Assembly: GCA_946403315.1 (NCBI GenBank)
Contig: CAMIZK010000010.1
Location: forward strand, 1-37,401
Reading direction: 5' to 3'
DNA from: an uncultured Bacteroidales bacterium
GTDB lineage: Bacteria > Bacteroidota > Bacteroidia > Bacteroidales > Paludibacteraceae
Length of the DNA: 37,401 nt
A program made the position numbers and the translations under genes. The notes beneath the pieces are model-generated. The model searched no databases, was not told the origin of the DNA, and saw only the letters and a program-made list of their open reading frames with translations. Below, in pieces: positions 24,379-30,466 of the stretch (positions are counted from its first letter, which is position 1; each line of letters opens with the position of its first letter).

Positions 24379-25518
24379 CTCTGCAATTATCCTTGCTTCT
24401 TTATCTGTTTGTACGTAATCTTCGTATGTCGGTTTGGCGATAAACGCCGCTTTATCCATTGTGGCCTCGATGATGTCGGACATCTGCAGGAAGCCGCAGC
24501 GTCCTTGCCGGAAGGCGAGGTTGACAACCTCATTGGCGGCATTGAGCACACACGGCATGTTTCCTCCCCGATGCATCGCCTCATAGGCGAGTGCCAGATT
24601 GGGGAAACGATGCAAATCCGGTTGCTCGAACGTCAGGTCCTTGAGTGCCAACAAATCCGCACGGGGAAAATCGCTCTTCAGCCGTTCCGGGAAAGAGAGT
24701 GCGTACTGAATCGGTAACCGCATATCGGGTGCACCGAGTTGCGCTTTGATGGCGCCATCGGTGAACTGTACGGCCGAATGGACGATCGACTGCGGGTGTA
24801 CAAGTACTTGGATCTTCTCTACCGGTACACCGAACAGCCATTTGGCTTCGATGACCTCAAATCCCTTGTTCATCATGGATGCGGAGTCGATAGTGATCTT
24901 GGCCCCCATCTCCCAGTTGGGATGTTTGAGGGCATCGGCAGCGGTAACGGACTGCATCTGTTCCAGACTGAACGTACGGAACGGTCCTCCGCTGGCGGTC
25001 AGCAGGATCTTCTCGATCTCACTGCGGTCTTCACCAACGAGCGATTGGAAGATCGCGCTGTGCTCACTGTCCACGGGTAAGATAGGTGTATGATGTTGTA
25101 ACGCCAGATCACAGATGATCTCACCGGCTACGACGAGTGTCTCTTTGTTCGCCAAGGCGATGGTCTTACCGGCCTTGATGGCTTCTATCGTCGGACGCAA
25201 ACCGGCATAACCCACCATGGCTGCCACCACGATGTCGATGGACGGCATTGTCACCACTTCGGCAATCGCTTGCGGTTCTGCCCACACTTTGCCTTGAAAG
25301 CTGACGGCTGACAGCTGACGGCTGAGTTCCTCGTAAAGCGACTCATCGGCGATGCATACCACTTCGGGATGAAACTCCTTCGCTTGTTCAACCAGTTTAT
25401 CGATACTGCGGTTGGCACAGATGGCATAGACGCTGTACCGGTCCGGATAATTCCGCACCACATCCAGCGTCTGTGTTCCTATACTACCCGTTGAACCCAG
25501 AATACATAACTCCTTCAT
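24361..25518 (-). CDS. dxr: 1-deoxy-D-xylulose-5-phosphate reductoisomerase
   Basis: 385 residues from ATG 25518. A further in-frame ATG at 25533 is created by the upstream 7-nt repeat and would add MKGER before the conserved start. DXR makes MEP in the isoprenoid pathway using NADPH and a divalent metal. Seen: the NADPH-binding GSTGSIGTQTLDVV (8-21), ALANKETLV, the metal/substrate motif PVDSEHSAIFQ, the LTASGGPF loop, and HPNWEMGAKITIDSASMMNKG. Residues about 66-75 (SRQLSAVSFQ) come from a heptanucleotide repeat. The gene lies between a LytM-like gene and rseP. Confidence 0.95.
   Translation of the reverse strand: MKELCILGSTGSIGTQTLDVVRNYPDRYSVYAICANRSIDKLVEQAKEFHPEVVCIADESLYEELSRQLSAVSFQGKVWAEPQAIAEVVTMPSIDIVVAAMVGYAGLRPTIEAIKAGKTIALANKETLVVAGEIICDLALQHHTPILPVDSEHSAIFQSLVGEDRSEIEKILLTASGGPFRTFSLEQMQSVTAADALKHPNWEMGAKITIDSASMMNKGFEVIEAKWLFGVPVEKIQVLVHPQSIVHSAVQFTDGAIKAQLGAPDMRLPIQYALSFPERLKSDFPRADLLALKDLTFEQPDLHRFPNLALAYEAMHRGGNMPCVLNAANEVVNLAFRQGRCGFLQMSDIIEATMDKAAFIAKPTYEDYVQTDKEARIIAEQLLNC
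25296..25326 (-). repeat. 7-nt repeat block (TCAGCNN type) in dxr
   Basis: GAAAGCT, GACGGCT, GACAGCT, GACGGCT on the plus strand. On the coding strand these are TCAGC-type units, read as SRQLSAVSFQ. Confidence 0.88.
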
Positions 25519-25554
25519 CCTTTCACCTTTCATCTTTCACCTTCCAACTACCAT
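25513..25554 (-). repeat. 7-nt repeat block (CTTTCAY type) at a gene junction
   Basis: CTTCATC, CTTTCAC, CTTTCAT, CTTTCAC, CTTCCAA, CTACCAT on the plus strand. It bridges the stop of the LytM-like gene (25548-25550) and the dxr start (25518), and creates alternative ATG/GTG starts. Confidence 0.85.
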
Positions 25555-26327
25555 ACAATCACCTCTTGTGGATCAACCGCCTGCCCGTCGTCCCACAGTT
25601 CCAATTCCAATTCATGCTCCGTATCCATCCATCCGATGATCTCTCCCCGTTCGACGGTTGCACCCTGCATCTTCGTGCACTTCGGTACGTGCCGATAGAC
25701 GGCCATGAACGCACCGTTCTGCAGGATGATGGTGAAGGTGTTATCGCTCATGCGTTCCGCAGAGATAATCGTACCGCGCATGAGCGCCAACAGGTTCTCG
25801 GTACGTGCCACACGGATACGGTTGCCGTTAATCACACCGCGTACCGGTCGCATGAGCTGATAGACCTTACTGCTGGTGGTGTTATCGAACAACATCAACC
25901 GATCCCGTTCTTTCTGCTCGTACTGCGCCAAGAACGCATCGGTCACATCACTGTTGAACTCCTGGATCTGCGCCCGTTCGATGAGTTGCAACGAATCCAA
26001 GTTCTGCGCACTGTCCAACCGTATATCGCCTGCCGTCACTTGCCGCAGCACGTCGAGGTACTGGCGTTGCACGTCTAAGTTAGACTGCAGACTGTCCACC
26101 CGTGCCGAGGCGTCGATCAGTTGCTGACGGATGCTGGCGCTGTAACCGGGTAAGATATTCCGTACCGGCGTATAGACGATCAGCAGGGACAACAGCACCA
26201 GCAGCACGATGAACGTCACCGCTAACATGCTGATGGCACTCATCGCACTCACCCGGATGTGGAAGACCTCACGGAGCGTGGTGTCCTCCAGCATCGCCAA
26301 GCGATATTTGCGTTGTTGTTTAGCCAT
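25548..26327 (-). CDS. membrane-anchored LytM/M23-like protein, probably catalytically inactive
   Basis: 259 residues from ATG 26327, whose first base overlaps the fumarase stop (TAATG). One membrane helix (about 30-53) follows a basic cytoplasmic start. A coiled-coil-like region (about 60-135, ASARVDSLQSNLDVQRQYLDVLRQ) leads to a C-terminal domain with an M23 outline: NGAFMAVYRHV, then ATVERGEIIGWMD, ending LELELWDDGQAVDPQEVI. The metal-binding HxH of active M23 peptidases (LHFE context) is replaced by LELE, and the first HxxxD motif is not seen. I infer an EnvC/NlpD-like regulator of cell-wall hydrolysis rather than an enzyme. Confidence 0.8.
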   Translation of the reverse strand: MAKQQRKYRLAMLEDTTLREVFHIRVSAMSAISMLAVTFIVLLVLLSLLIVYTPVRNILPGYSASIRQQLIDASARVDSLQSNLDVQRQYLDVLRQVTAGDIRLDSAQNLDSLQLIERAQIQEFNSDVTDAFLAQYEQKERDRLMLFDNTTSSKVYQLMRPVRGVINGNRIRVARTENLLALMRGTIISAERMSDNTFTIILQNGAFMAVYRHVPKCTKMQGATVERGEIIGWMDTEHELELELWDDGQAVDPQEVIVW

Positions 26328-27994
26328 TAGAGAATGGTGCAACCTGCGCAGGGTTTGAGTTGTTTGAAGAAGTCATTGCCCTTATCGTCCACCAGGATGA
26401 ATGCCGGGAAGTTCTCCACCTCGATCTTCCAGATGGCTTCCATACCCAGTTCCGGATATTCGACGCACTCGATGGACTTGATATTGTTCTGCGCCAAGAT
26501 AGCGGCCGGACCACCGATGGAGCCTAAATAGAATCCGCCGTGTTTCTGGCAAGCGTTCGTCACATCGATCGAGCGGTTACCCTTCGCCAGCATGATAAGC
26601 GAACCTCCGTGATCCTGGAACTCATCTACGTACGGATCCATACGACCTGCCGTCGTCGGACCCATCGAACCGCACGCCATGCCTGCCGGTGTCTTCGCCG
26701 GGCCGGCATAGTAGATCGGATGGTTCTTCAGATATTCCGGCATCGGTTCACCTGCATCCAGACGCGCTTTGATCTTCGCATGTGCGATATCGCGACCTAC
26801 GATGATCGTGCCGTTCAGGCTCAGACGCGTACCGATCGGGTATTTGGTGAGGATCTTGCATACATCCGCCATCGGCTGGTTGAGGTCGATACGAACAGCA
26901 TCACCTTCCCCTGCTTGACGCAGTTCTTCCGGAATGAGGGAAGCCGGGTTGTTATCGAGTTTCTCGATCCATATACCGTCTTTGTTGATCTTACACTTGA
27001 TGTTACGATCCGCCGAGCACGAAACACCCAGACCGATCGGACACGAAGCACCGTGACGCGGCAGACGAACGACACGTACGTCATGCGCCATGTACTTACC
27101 GCCGAACTGCGCACCGAGACCAATCTTATAGGCCTCTTGCAGCAGCTGTTTCTCCAGTTCGATATCCCGGAAAGCACGACCGGTCTCGTCGCCGGAAGTA
27201 GGCAGACTGTCATAGTAATGGGTCGAAGCCAGTTTGACCGTCAGCAGGTTCTTCTCAGCCGAAGTACCACCGATCACGATGGCGATGTGATACGGAGGAC
27301 AAGCGGCGGTACCGAGACTCTTCATCTTCTCTACCAGGAACGGAATAAGCGTACCCGGATTCTGGATGCGTGCCTTGGTCTCCTGATAGAGATAGGTCTT
27401 GTTGGCAGATCCGCCACCTTTGGTGACGCACAGGAAACGATACTCATTGCCTTCCGTAGCCTCCAGGTCGATCTGTGCCGGCAGGTTACATTTCGTATTC
27501 ACCTCGTCGTACATGTTAAGCGGTGCATTCTGCGAATAGCGCAGGTTACACTCCGTATAGGTATTGAATACGCCACGGGAGAGAGCCTCTTCGTCAGAAA
27601 TCTGATGGCTGACGGCTGATGGCTGATGGCTTACCCACACTTGCTGGCCTTTTTCACCATGAATGATCGCCGTTCCGGTATCCTGGCAGAGCGGCAACTG
27701 ACCTTTGCAAGCCACCTCGGCATTGCGCAGGAATGTAAGCGCTACGTATTTGTCGTTAGCACTTGCCTCCGGGTCACGCAGGATTTTCGCCACCTGTTCG
27801 TTGTGACTGCGGCGAAGCATAAAGCTCACGTCATGGAAAGCCTGCTGGGCCATCAGTGTCAGCGCTTCCGGCTGCACTTTCAGGATCTCGTGTCCTTCAA
27901 ACTCGCTGACCGACACATAATCGCGCGTCAGCAGATAATACTCCGTTTCATCTTTACCGAGTTGAAACATCGGTGCATACTTAAATTCAGCCAT
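26327..27994 (-). CDS. class I (iron-sulfur) fumarate hydratase
   Basis: 555 residues. It interconverts fumarate and malate with an oxygen-labile 4Fe-4S cluster. The probable cluster cysteines are C103 (PLCQDTG), C232 (TAACPPYH) and C326 (VSCSADRN), in the spacing of FumA/Fum[53 protein letters not shown] is the usual C-terminal region. Residues about 122-133 ([12 protein letters not shown]) are an addition made by a 28-nt heptanucleotide repeat, located between KGQQVW and [19 protein letters not shown] conserved sequence. First gene of the long operon, with a promoter that closely resembles the mfd promoter. Confidence 0.94.
   Translation of the reverse strand: MAEFKYAPMFQLGKDETEYYLLTRDYVSVSEFEGHEILKVQPEALTLMAQQAFHDVSFMLRRSHNEQVAKILRDPEASANDKYVALTFLRNAEVACKGQLPLCQDTGTAIIHGEKGQQVWVSHQPSAVSHQISDEEALSRGVFNTYTECNLRYSQNAPLNMYDEVNTKCNLPAQIDLEATEGNEYRFLCVTKGGGSANKTYLYQETKARIQNPGTLIPFLVEKMKSLGTAACPPYHIAIVIGGTSAEKNLLTVKLASTHYYDSLPTSGDETGRAFRDIELEKQLLQEAYKIGLGAQFGGKYMAHDVRVVRLPRHGASCPIGLGVSCSADRNIKCKINKDGIWIEKLDNNPASLIPEELRQAGEGDAVRIDLNQPMADVCKILTKYPIGTRLSLNGTIIVGRDIAHAKIKARLDAGEPMPEYLKNHPIYYAGPAKTPAGMACGSMGPTTAGRMDPYVDEFQDHGGSLIMLAKGNRSIDVTNACQKHGGFYLGSIGGPAAILAQNNIKSIECVEYPELGMEAIWKIEVENFPAFILVDDKGNDFFKQLKPCAGCTIL
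27603..27632 (-). repeat. 7-nt repeat block (TCAGCCR type) in the fumarase gene
   Basis: Four perfect units TGATGGC, TGACGGC, TGATGGC, TGATGGC (27603-27630, plus strand). On the coding strand these are GCCATCA/GCCGTCA units, read as [12 protein letters not shown]. Confidence 0.92.
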
Positions 27995-28027
27995 AATATC
28001 GTGTATTTTTTATGTTCACATAAAATG

Positions 28028-28082
28028 CGGCTGCAAAATTACAAAAAATATTTGGAATACACAAGGATTTGACGGTAAAAAT
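28028..28082 (-). promoter_or_regulatory. fumarase-operon promoter with extended conserved block
   Basis: On the minus strand: CTTG (28065-28062), 20 bp, TAATTTTG (28041-28034), then CAGCCG. The full 55 bp match the mfd promoter region at about 48 of 55 positions. Confidence 0.82.
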
Positions 28083-28200
28083 TAAATTTATTTAAATTTT
28101 TAACGGGAAAGACTTGTTATTTGCACAACTGTGCAACTGTAATTTCGGGGGGACCCTGCTCATTTTAGTAGGGAGGACCGAAGTTACTACAAATATTTGT

Positions 28201-28230
28201 AAAAAAAAAATGACATATGCAAGCATATGC
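28201..28230 (-). terminator. intrinsic terminator of the 28268-28899 genes
   Basis: On the minus strand TGGCATATGC-TT-GCATATGTCA forms a 10-bp stem (one G-U pair), followed by ten T. It lies about 38 bp past the stop of the 131-residue gene. Confidence 0.9.
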
Positions 28231-28267
28231 CATTCTTTTTGCAGATTTTTCTGCATTTTCGGTACGA

Positions 28268-28663
28268 TTAACCGTTAGCGAGGTTCTGGTCGTACTCGTC
28301 ACCGCAGACTTTCCAGTACCACGCCTTGAGGGTCTTTTTACCGCTGGGGAGATCCTTCTGGGCGATGAAGGCTTGCTGGTCGGCAGCGATCTTGGTGAGG
28401 TCACCTTTACGCTGTTTCACCATCGCGGCTACGGTGGAGAAACGGAGACGTGCTGCAGCTTCATCCGGCGTAATCGGGGTGGTACGTTCGTAACGGTCTG
28501 CATCGAAGGTGTAGATCCGCTGGCAGTTCGGGTTCTCCGTCGGTGCACTGCGGTGCGTCATCACCATGTAGTTACCGTGGTTGTGACCGTTCACTTTCTT
28601 CGGTCGTTTCATTGCGCCTTGGATGTACTCGATTCCTGCGGCGCCTACTTTTGCTTTTGCCAT
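28268..28663 (-). CDS. hypothetical basic protein, 131 residues
   Basis: Not recognised. The sequence is Lys/Arg-rich at the start (AKAKVGAAGIEYIQGAMKRPKK), with no signal peptide and no membrane segment. A segment HNHGNYMVMTHRSAPTENPNCQRIY suggests beta strands. The C-terminal half is helical and basic (DEAAARLRFSTVAAMVKQRKGDLTKIAADQQAFIAQ), then YWKVCGDEYDQ. It is the last gene before a strong terminator and 35 bp below the small lipoprotein-like gene. A nucleic-acid-binding or phage-derived protein is possible from composition only. Confidence 0.65.
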   Translation of the reverse strand: MAKAKVGAAGIEYIQGAMKRPKKVNGHNHGNYMVMTHRSAPTENPNCQRIYTFDADRYERTTPITPDEAAARLRFSTVAAMVKQRKGDLTKIAADQQAFIAQKDLPSGKKTLKAWYWKVCGDEYDQNLANG

Positions 28664-28698
28664 AATTCGTTAAGGTTTTTTTAGGTTAATACTTAGGT

Positions 28699-28899
28699 TT
28701 ACAGCCGTTTGGAGGCGTCATAGCTCTCCACGGTCTTGGTCTGGATGACGACGGAGGTGTCGCCCTGTTGCCATGTCTCGCTCCGTGTCGTCACGGTCCG
28801 CGTCACGTTGCAGGAGGTGAGTCCCAGTCCTGCCGCCAGTGCCGTGAGGGCGGCGATAAGCACGGAGATGACCAGTTTGAGAATCTCTTTCTTTGTCAT
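28699..28899 (-). CDS. small lipoprotein-like membrane protein (smalltalk-like)
   Basis: 66 residues. A short basic start (MTKKEILKL) and a hydrophobic helix (about 10-27, ending AAGLGLTSC) place a possible lipobox cysteine at residue 30. A polar tail (QQGDTSVVIQTKTVESYD) follows. The start resembles the small Bacteroidota 'smalltalk' proteins that accompany phage-derived islets, but the Cys and the longer tail differ. It has its own promoter with a leader of about 113 nt. Confidence 0.6.
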   Translation of the reverse strand: MTKKEILKLVISVLIAALTALAAGLGLTSCNVTRTVTTRSETWQQGDTSVVIQTKTVESYDASKRL

Positions 28900-29013
28900 A
28901 GTTCAGGTTTGGTTGGTTACACGCGTGGGATTTGAATCCTTCCTTTTCGGACGAACGAGACTGAGAAGGAAGCGACAAACGCCCCGGTCGTCCGTTATCT
29001 TGTCTCTCAAATC
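28900..29013 (-). ncRNA. structured 5' leader of the small lipoprotein-like gene
   Basis: The promoter at 29019-29050 predicts a leader of about 113 nt. It can form a long-range 7-bp stem, CGGACGA / TCGTCCG (28988-28994 with 28948-28954). GGATTTGAATCC near 28929-28940 is self-complementary. No frame fills it. A cis-regulatory RNA is possible. Confidence 0.35.
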
Positions 29014-29018
29014 CGGTG

Positions 29019-29050
29019 CAAAGGTACTGCTTTTTTACGAGACTGCCAAA
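29019..29050 (-). promoter_or_regulatory. promoter of the 28899-28268 genes
   Basis: On the minus strand: TTTG (29050-29047), 20 bp, TACCTTTG (29026-29019), then CACCGG. The spacer end AAAAAAGCAG is identical to that of the AbiF and tRNA-Lys promoters. Confidence 0.82.
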
Positions 29051-29083
29051 TTTCCGCGTCCGTGCAACACCTTTGAAAGTGTT

Positions 29084-29305
29084 TTAGAGCAGCATATAGC
29101 CGCAGTAGTCCGCAAAATCGCGTGCTGAAGCCAAGGTCATCCACCCTCTGCGCTTCACGTCGGAGAGCCAGTTGGTGGAGTGCCGGCGATGCTTACACCA
29201 GCCGTAGAGCAGCACCTCGAACGCAAAATCCGGGTGGCTGTAATGTATCCGTGCCTGCAAACGGTCACGGAGGAGGTTCAGAGTGATTCTTAGTTGCTGT
29301 TTCAT
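29084..29305 (-). CDS. hypothetical protein, 73 residues
   Basis: Start ATG 29305, overlapping the stop of the upstream 52-residue frame (ATGA). A longer in-frame start at 29350 (GTG) lies inside that neighbour and is less likely. Sequence MKQQLRITLNLLRDRLQARI, then FAFEVLLYGWCKHR, then NWLSDVKRRGWMTLASARDFADYCGYMLL: mostly helical, basic, no membrane segment. Not recognised. Third of three small co-oriented genes. Confidence 0.55.
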   Translation of the reverse strand: MKQQLRITLNLLRDRLQARIHYSHPDFAFEVLLYGWCKHRRHSTNWLSDVKRRGWMTLASARDFADYCGYMLL

Positions 29306-29460
29306 AATCCGAATAGGAGGCTTCTTCTGGCTTTGGCGCTCAGATAACACACATAATCGCCGTTCTTGTCTCGACGATGGGTCAGCACGATGCCGCTTTG
29401 CTCAGCCTGACGGCGAGCTTTCGCCCAATTGGCAGCTTCTTCTTTGTCTTTGTTTTTCAT
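29302..29460 (-). CDS. hypothetical protein, 52 residues
   Basis: ATG 29460-29458 to TGA 29304-29302. The protein is highly charged: MKNKDKEEAANWAKARRQAE, then a strand-like part (GIVLTHRRDKNGDYVCYLS) and a basic end (AKARRSLLFGL). The 4-nt overlap with the next gene supports translation. Not recognised. Confidence 0.5.
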   Translation of the reverse strand: MKNKDKEEAANWAKARRQAEQSGIVLTHRRDKNGDYVCYLSAKARRSLLFGL

Positions 29461-29540
29461 AACTCACTCATTTTTAGTTTATTATAATATCTTATCGGGG
29501 GCATTTCCTGCCTCTTTCCTATAAATGTCCTATGCAATAC

Positions 29541-29885
29541 CTATGCGCCACCTCCTTTCACATACACCACCTGCTGCCCGGTCGGGTTGGTCATCTTCCA
29601 CCCGTCGCGGGGTTCGGTGGTGCCGTAGCGTCGGTAGTAGGCGTTGTAAGAAAGTGTTTGTTGGCGAAGTTTGTTCTGCTTCTTAAGCACAATGTCCTCA
29701 ATGGCAAAATACGGATTGGGGTTGATCCAAAAGCCCTGCCGTTGAGCTTCACTAATCGTGTCGTACACATGCTGTCGTGTCGCTTCGTCATAACCATCCC
29801 ACAACTTTTCGCATCCACGCCGCCTGCGCTTGTATTCGCCTTGCGGCTTGAGTAATGCCCAGATACTAAAAAACGAATAATTCAT
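29541..29885 (-). CDS. hypothetical protein, 114 residues (WINPNPYFAIED motif)
   Basis: Start ATG 29885 is preferred over 29924, which lies inside the upstream inverted repeat. The middle has a helix (LWDGYDEATRQHVYDTISEAQRQ) followed by GFWINPNPYFAIEDIVL. The C-terminus has YNAYYRRYGTTEPRDGWKMTNPTGQQVVYVK. I recall similar motifs in small proteins of Bacteroidales phage-derived islets, with no known function. It heads the three small genes and is preceded by a long, highly structured leader. Confidence 0.6.
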   Translation of the reverse strand: MNYSFFSIWALLKPQGEYKRRRRGCEKLWDGYDEATRQHVYDTISEAQRQGFWINPNPYFAIEDIVLKKQNKLRQQTLSYNAYYRRYGTTEPRDGWKMTNPTGQQVVYVKGGGA

Positions 29886-30130
29886 AATCAATAATTTTTT
29901 TCCTTGCCAAGCCTTGCCTCGCATGCATTGTCATGACAATTTATTGGCATGGCAAGGCATGGCTTTCTTTATAATTTTCTTTTGCTTCTTTTCTTTTATC
30001 GCTTTCTTTCGTTCCTTATTGGGGTCCCCGATGTAACTCGGAGAGTTGCAGTGGGGAGAGCGTAGAGCAAGGCGGAGTGTTACAGGAGCTACGAGGTAGC
30101 GACTCACACAAGCCTTAGCCTAAGCGAGTG
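29886..30130 (-). other. structured leader region upstream of the 114-residue gene
   Basis: No protein gene. On the minus strand it contains several short perfect hairpins: GCTAC-CTC-GTAGC (30090s), AACTC-TCC-GAGTT (near 30045) and GGGG-A-CCCC (near 30025). A long imperfect inverted repeat (29906-29963) ends 20 bp before the gene start. A partial promoter (TAATTTTG at 30138-30131, no good TTTG upstream) could drive it. Confidence 0.45.
29906..29963. repeat. 58-bp inverted repeat with nested palindrome
   Basis: GCCAAGCCTTGCC (29906-29918) pairs with GGCAAGGCATGGC (29951-29963) at 12 of 13 positions. The loop holds GCATGC and the perfect 12-bp palindrome TTGTCATGACAA (29928-29939). Confidence 0.8.
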
Positions 30131-30131
30131 C

Positions 30132-30270
30132 AAAATTACTACAAAAAAGAGGAACGGTGTTCTGTTCCGTTCCTCTCCTTTCTGTTCCTTTCGGATTTTT
30201 TCATTTTTTTTCGTTTTGTGTGACTCAATCGATGTCTATGCAGTATTTCTCGCAAAGGTGTCTGACAGCC
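30132..30270 (-). repeat. left copy of duplicated DUF4248-like 3' end and terminator
   Basis: 30214-30270 matches 31440-31496 at 54 of 57 positions and corresponds to the last 15 or so codons plus the stop of the DUF4248-like gene. A terminator hairpin GAGGAACGG/CCGTTCCTC (30149-30157 with 30167-30175) and the shared AAAATTACTACAAAA (from 30132) follow. There is no start codon in this frame here, so it is a 3' fragment. Confidence 0.88.
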
Positions 30271-30370
30271 TATTATTTGCTCTAAACTCATCTGTTTTCC
30301 GTTCATAATCGCCATTTTTTGTTAATTTTGGTTAAATTTTACATTTTTTATGCATTTTCTGCTTCAAATA

Positions 30371-30402
30371 TTTGCATATGTCATAAAAAAGCAGTACTTT
30401 TG
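30371..30402 (+). promoter_or_regulatory. promoter of the AbiF-like hairpin RNA and gene
   Basis: TTTG (30371-30374), exactly 20 bp, TACTTTTG (30395-30402), then CACC. The extended form TTTGCATATGTCATAAAAAAGCAG recurs almost unchanged at the tRNA-Lys promoter (37388 downward). Confidence 0.85.
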
Positions 30403-30407
30403 CACCA

Positions 30408-30458
30408 ACAAACTTACCCCGCTTCCCGCAAGATCAGCGCGCTTAGGGTAAGTCTTTT
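30408..30458 (+). ncRNA. candidate hairpin RNA upstream of the AbiF-like gene
   Basis: The predicted transcript start is near 30408. A perfect 8-bp stem, ACTTACCC (30412-30419) with GGGTAAGT (30446-30453), encloses a 26-nt loop that can form an inner CGC/GCG pairing, and is followed directly by CTTTTT (30454-30459). This looks like a very short RNA with its own intrinsic terminator, with leaky read-through into the gene 8 nt later. AbiF-family HEPN proteins have been described with an upstream small antitoxin RNA; the match here is in layout only. Confidence 0.5.
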
Positions 30459-30466
30459 TGGTAAAT

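Noticed and set aside
26540..27619. 359-codon plus-strand frame opposite the fumarase gene
   Set aside because: It mirrors a strongly conserved enzyme on the other strand, has no domain I recognise, and is Arg/Thr/His-rich as expected of a shadow frame.
28148..28186. CCCTGCT/AGTAGGG hairpin region as a small RNA gene
   Set aside because: A 7-bp stem is present but there is no matching promoter with correct spacing and no T run on either strand.
28925..28945. tRNA-like T-arm near GGATTTGAATCC
   Set aside because: No acceptor, D or anticodon arms can be built around it. It is better described as a self-complementary part of a leader.
28718..28978. 86-codon minus-strand frame overlapping the small lipoprotein-like gene
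   Set aside because: It is out of frame with the better supported 66-residue protein, which has a membrane helix and proper start. The alternative is charged low-complexity sequence.
30142..30315. 58-codon minus-strand frame across the left duplication
   Set aside because: It reads the duplicated DUF4248-like segment in a different frame and runs through the terminator hairpin. It is a product of the rearrangement rather than a gene.
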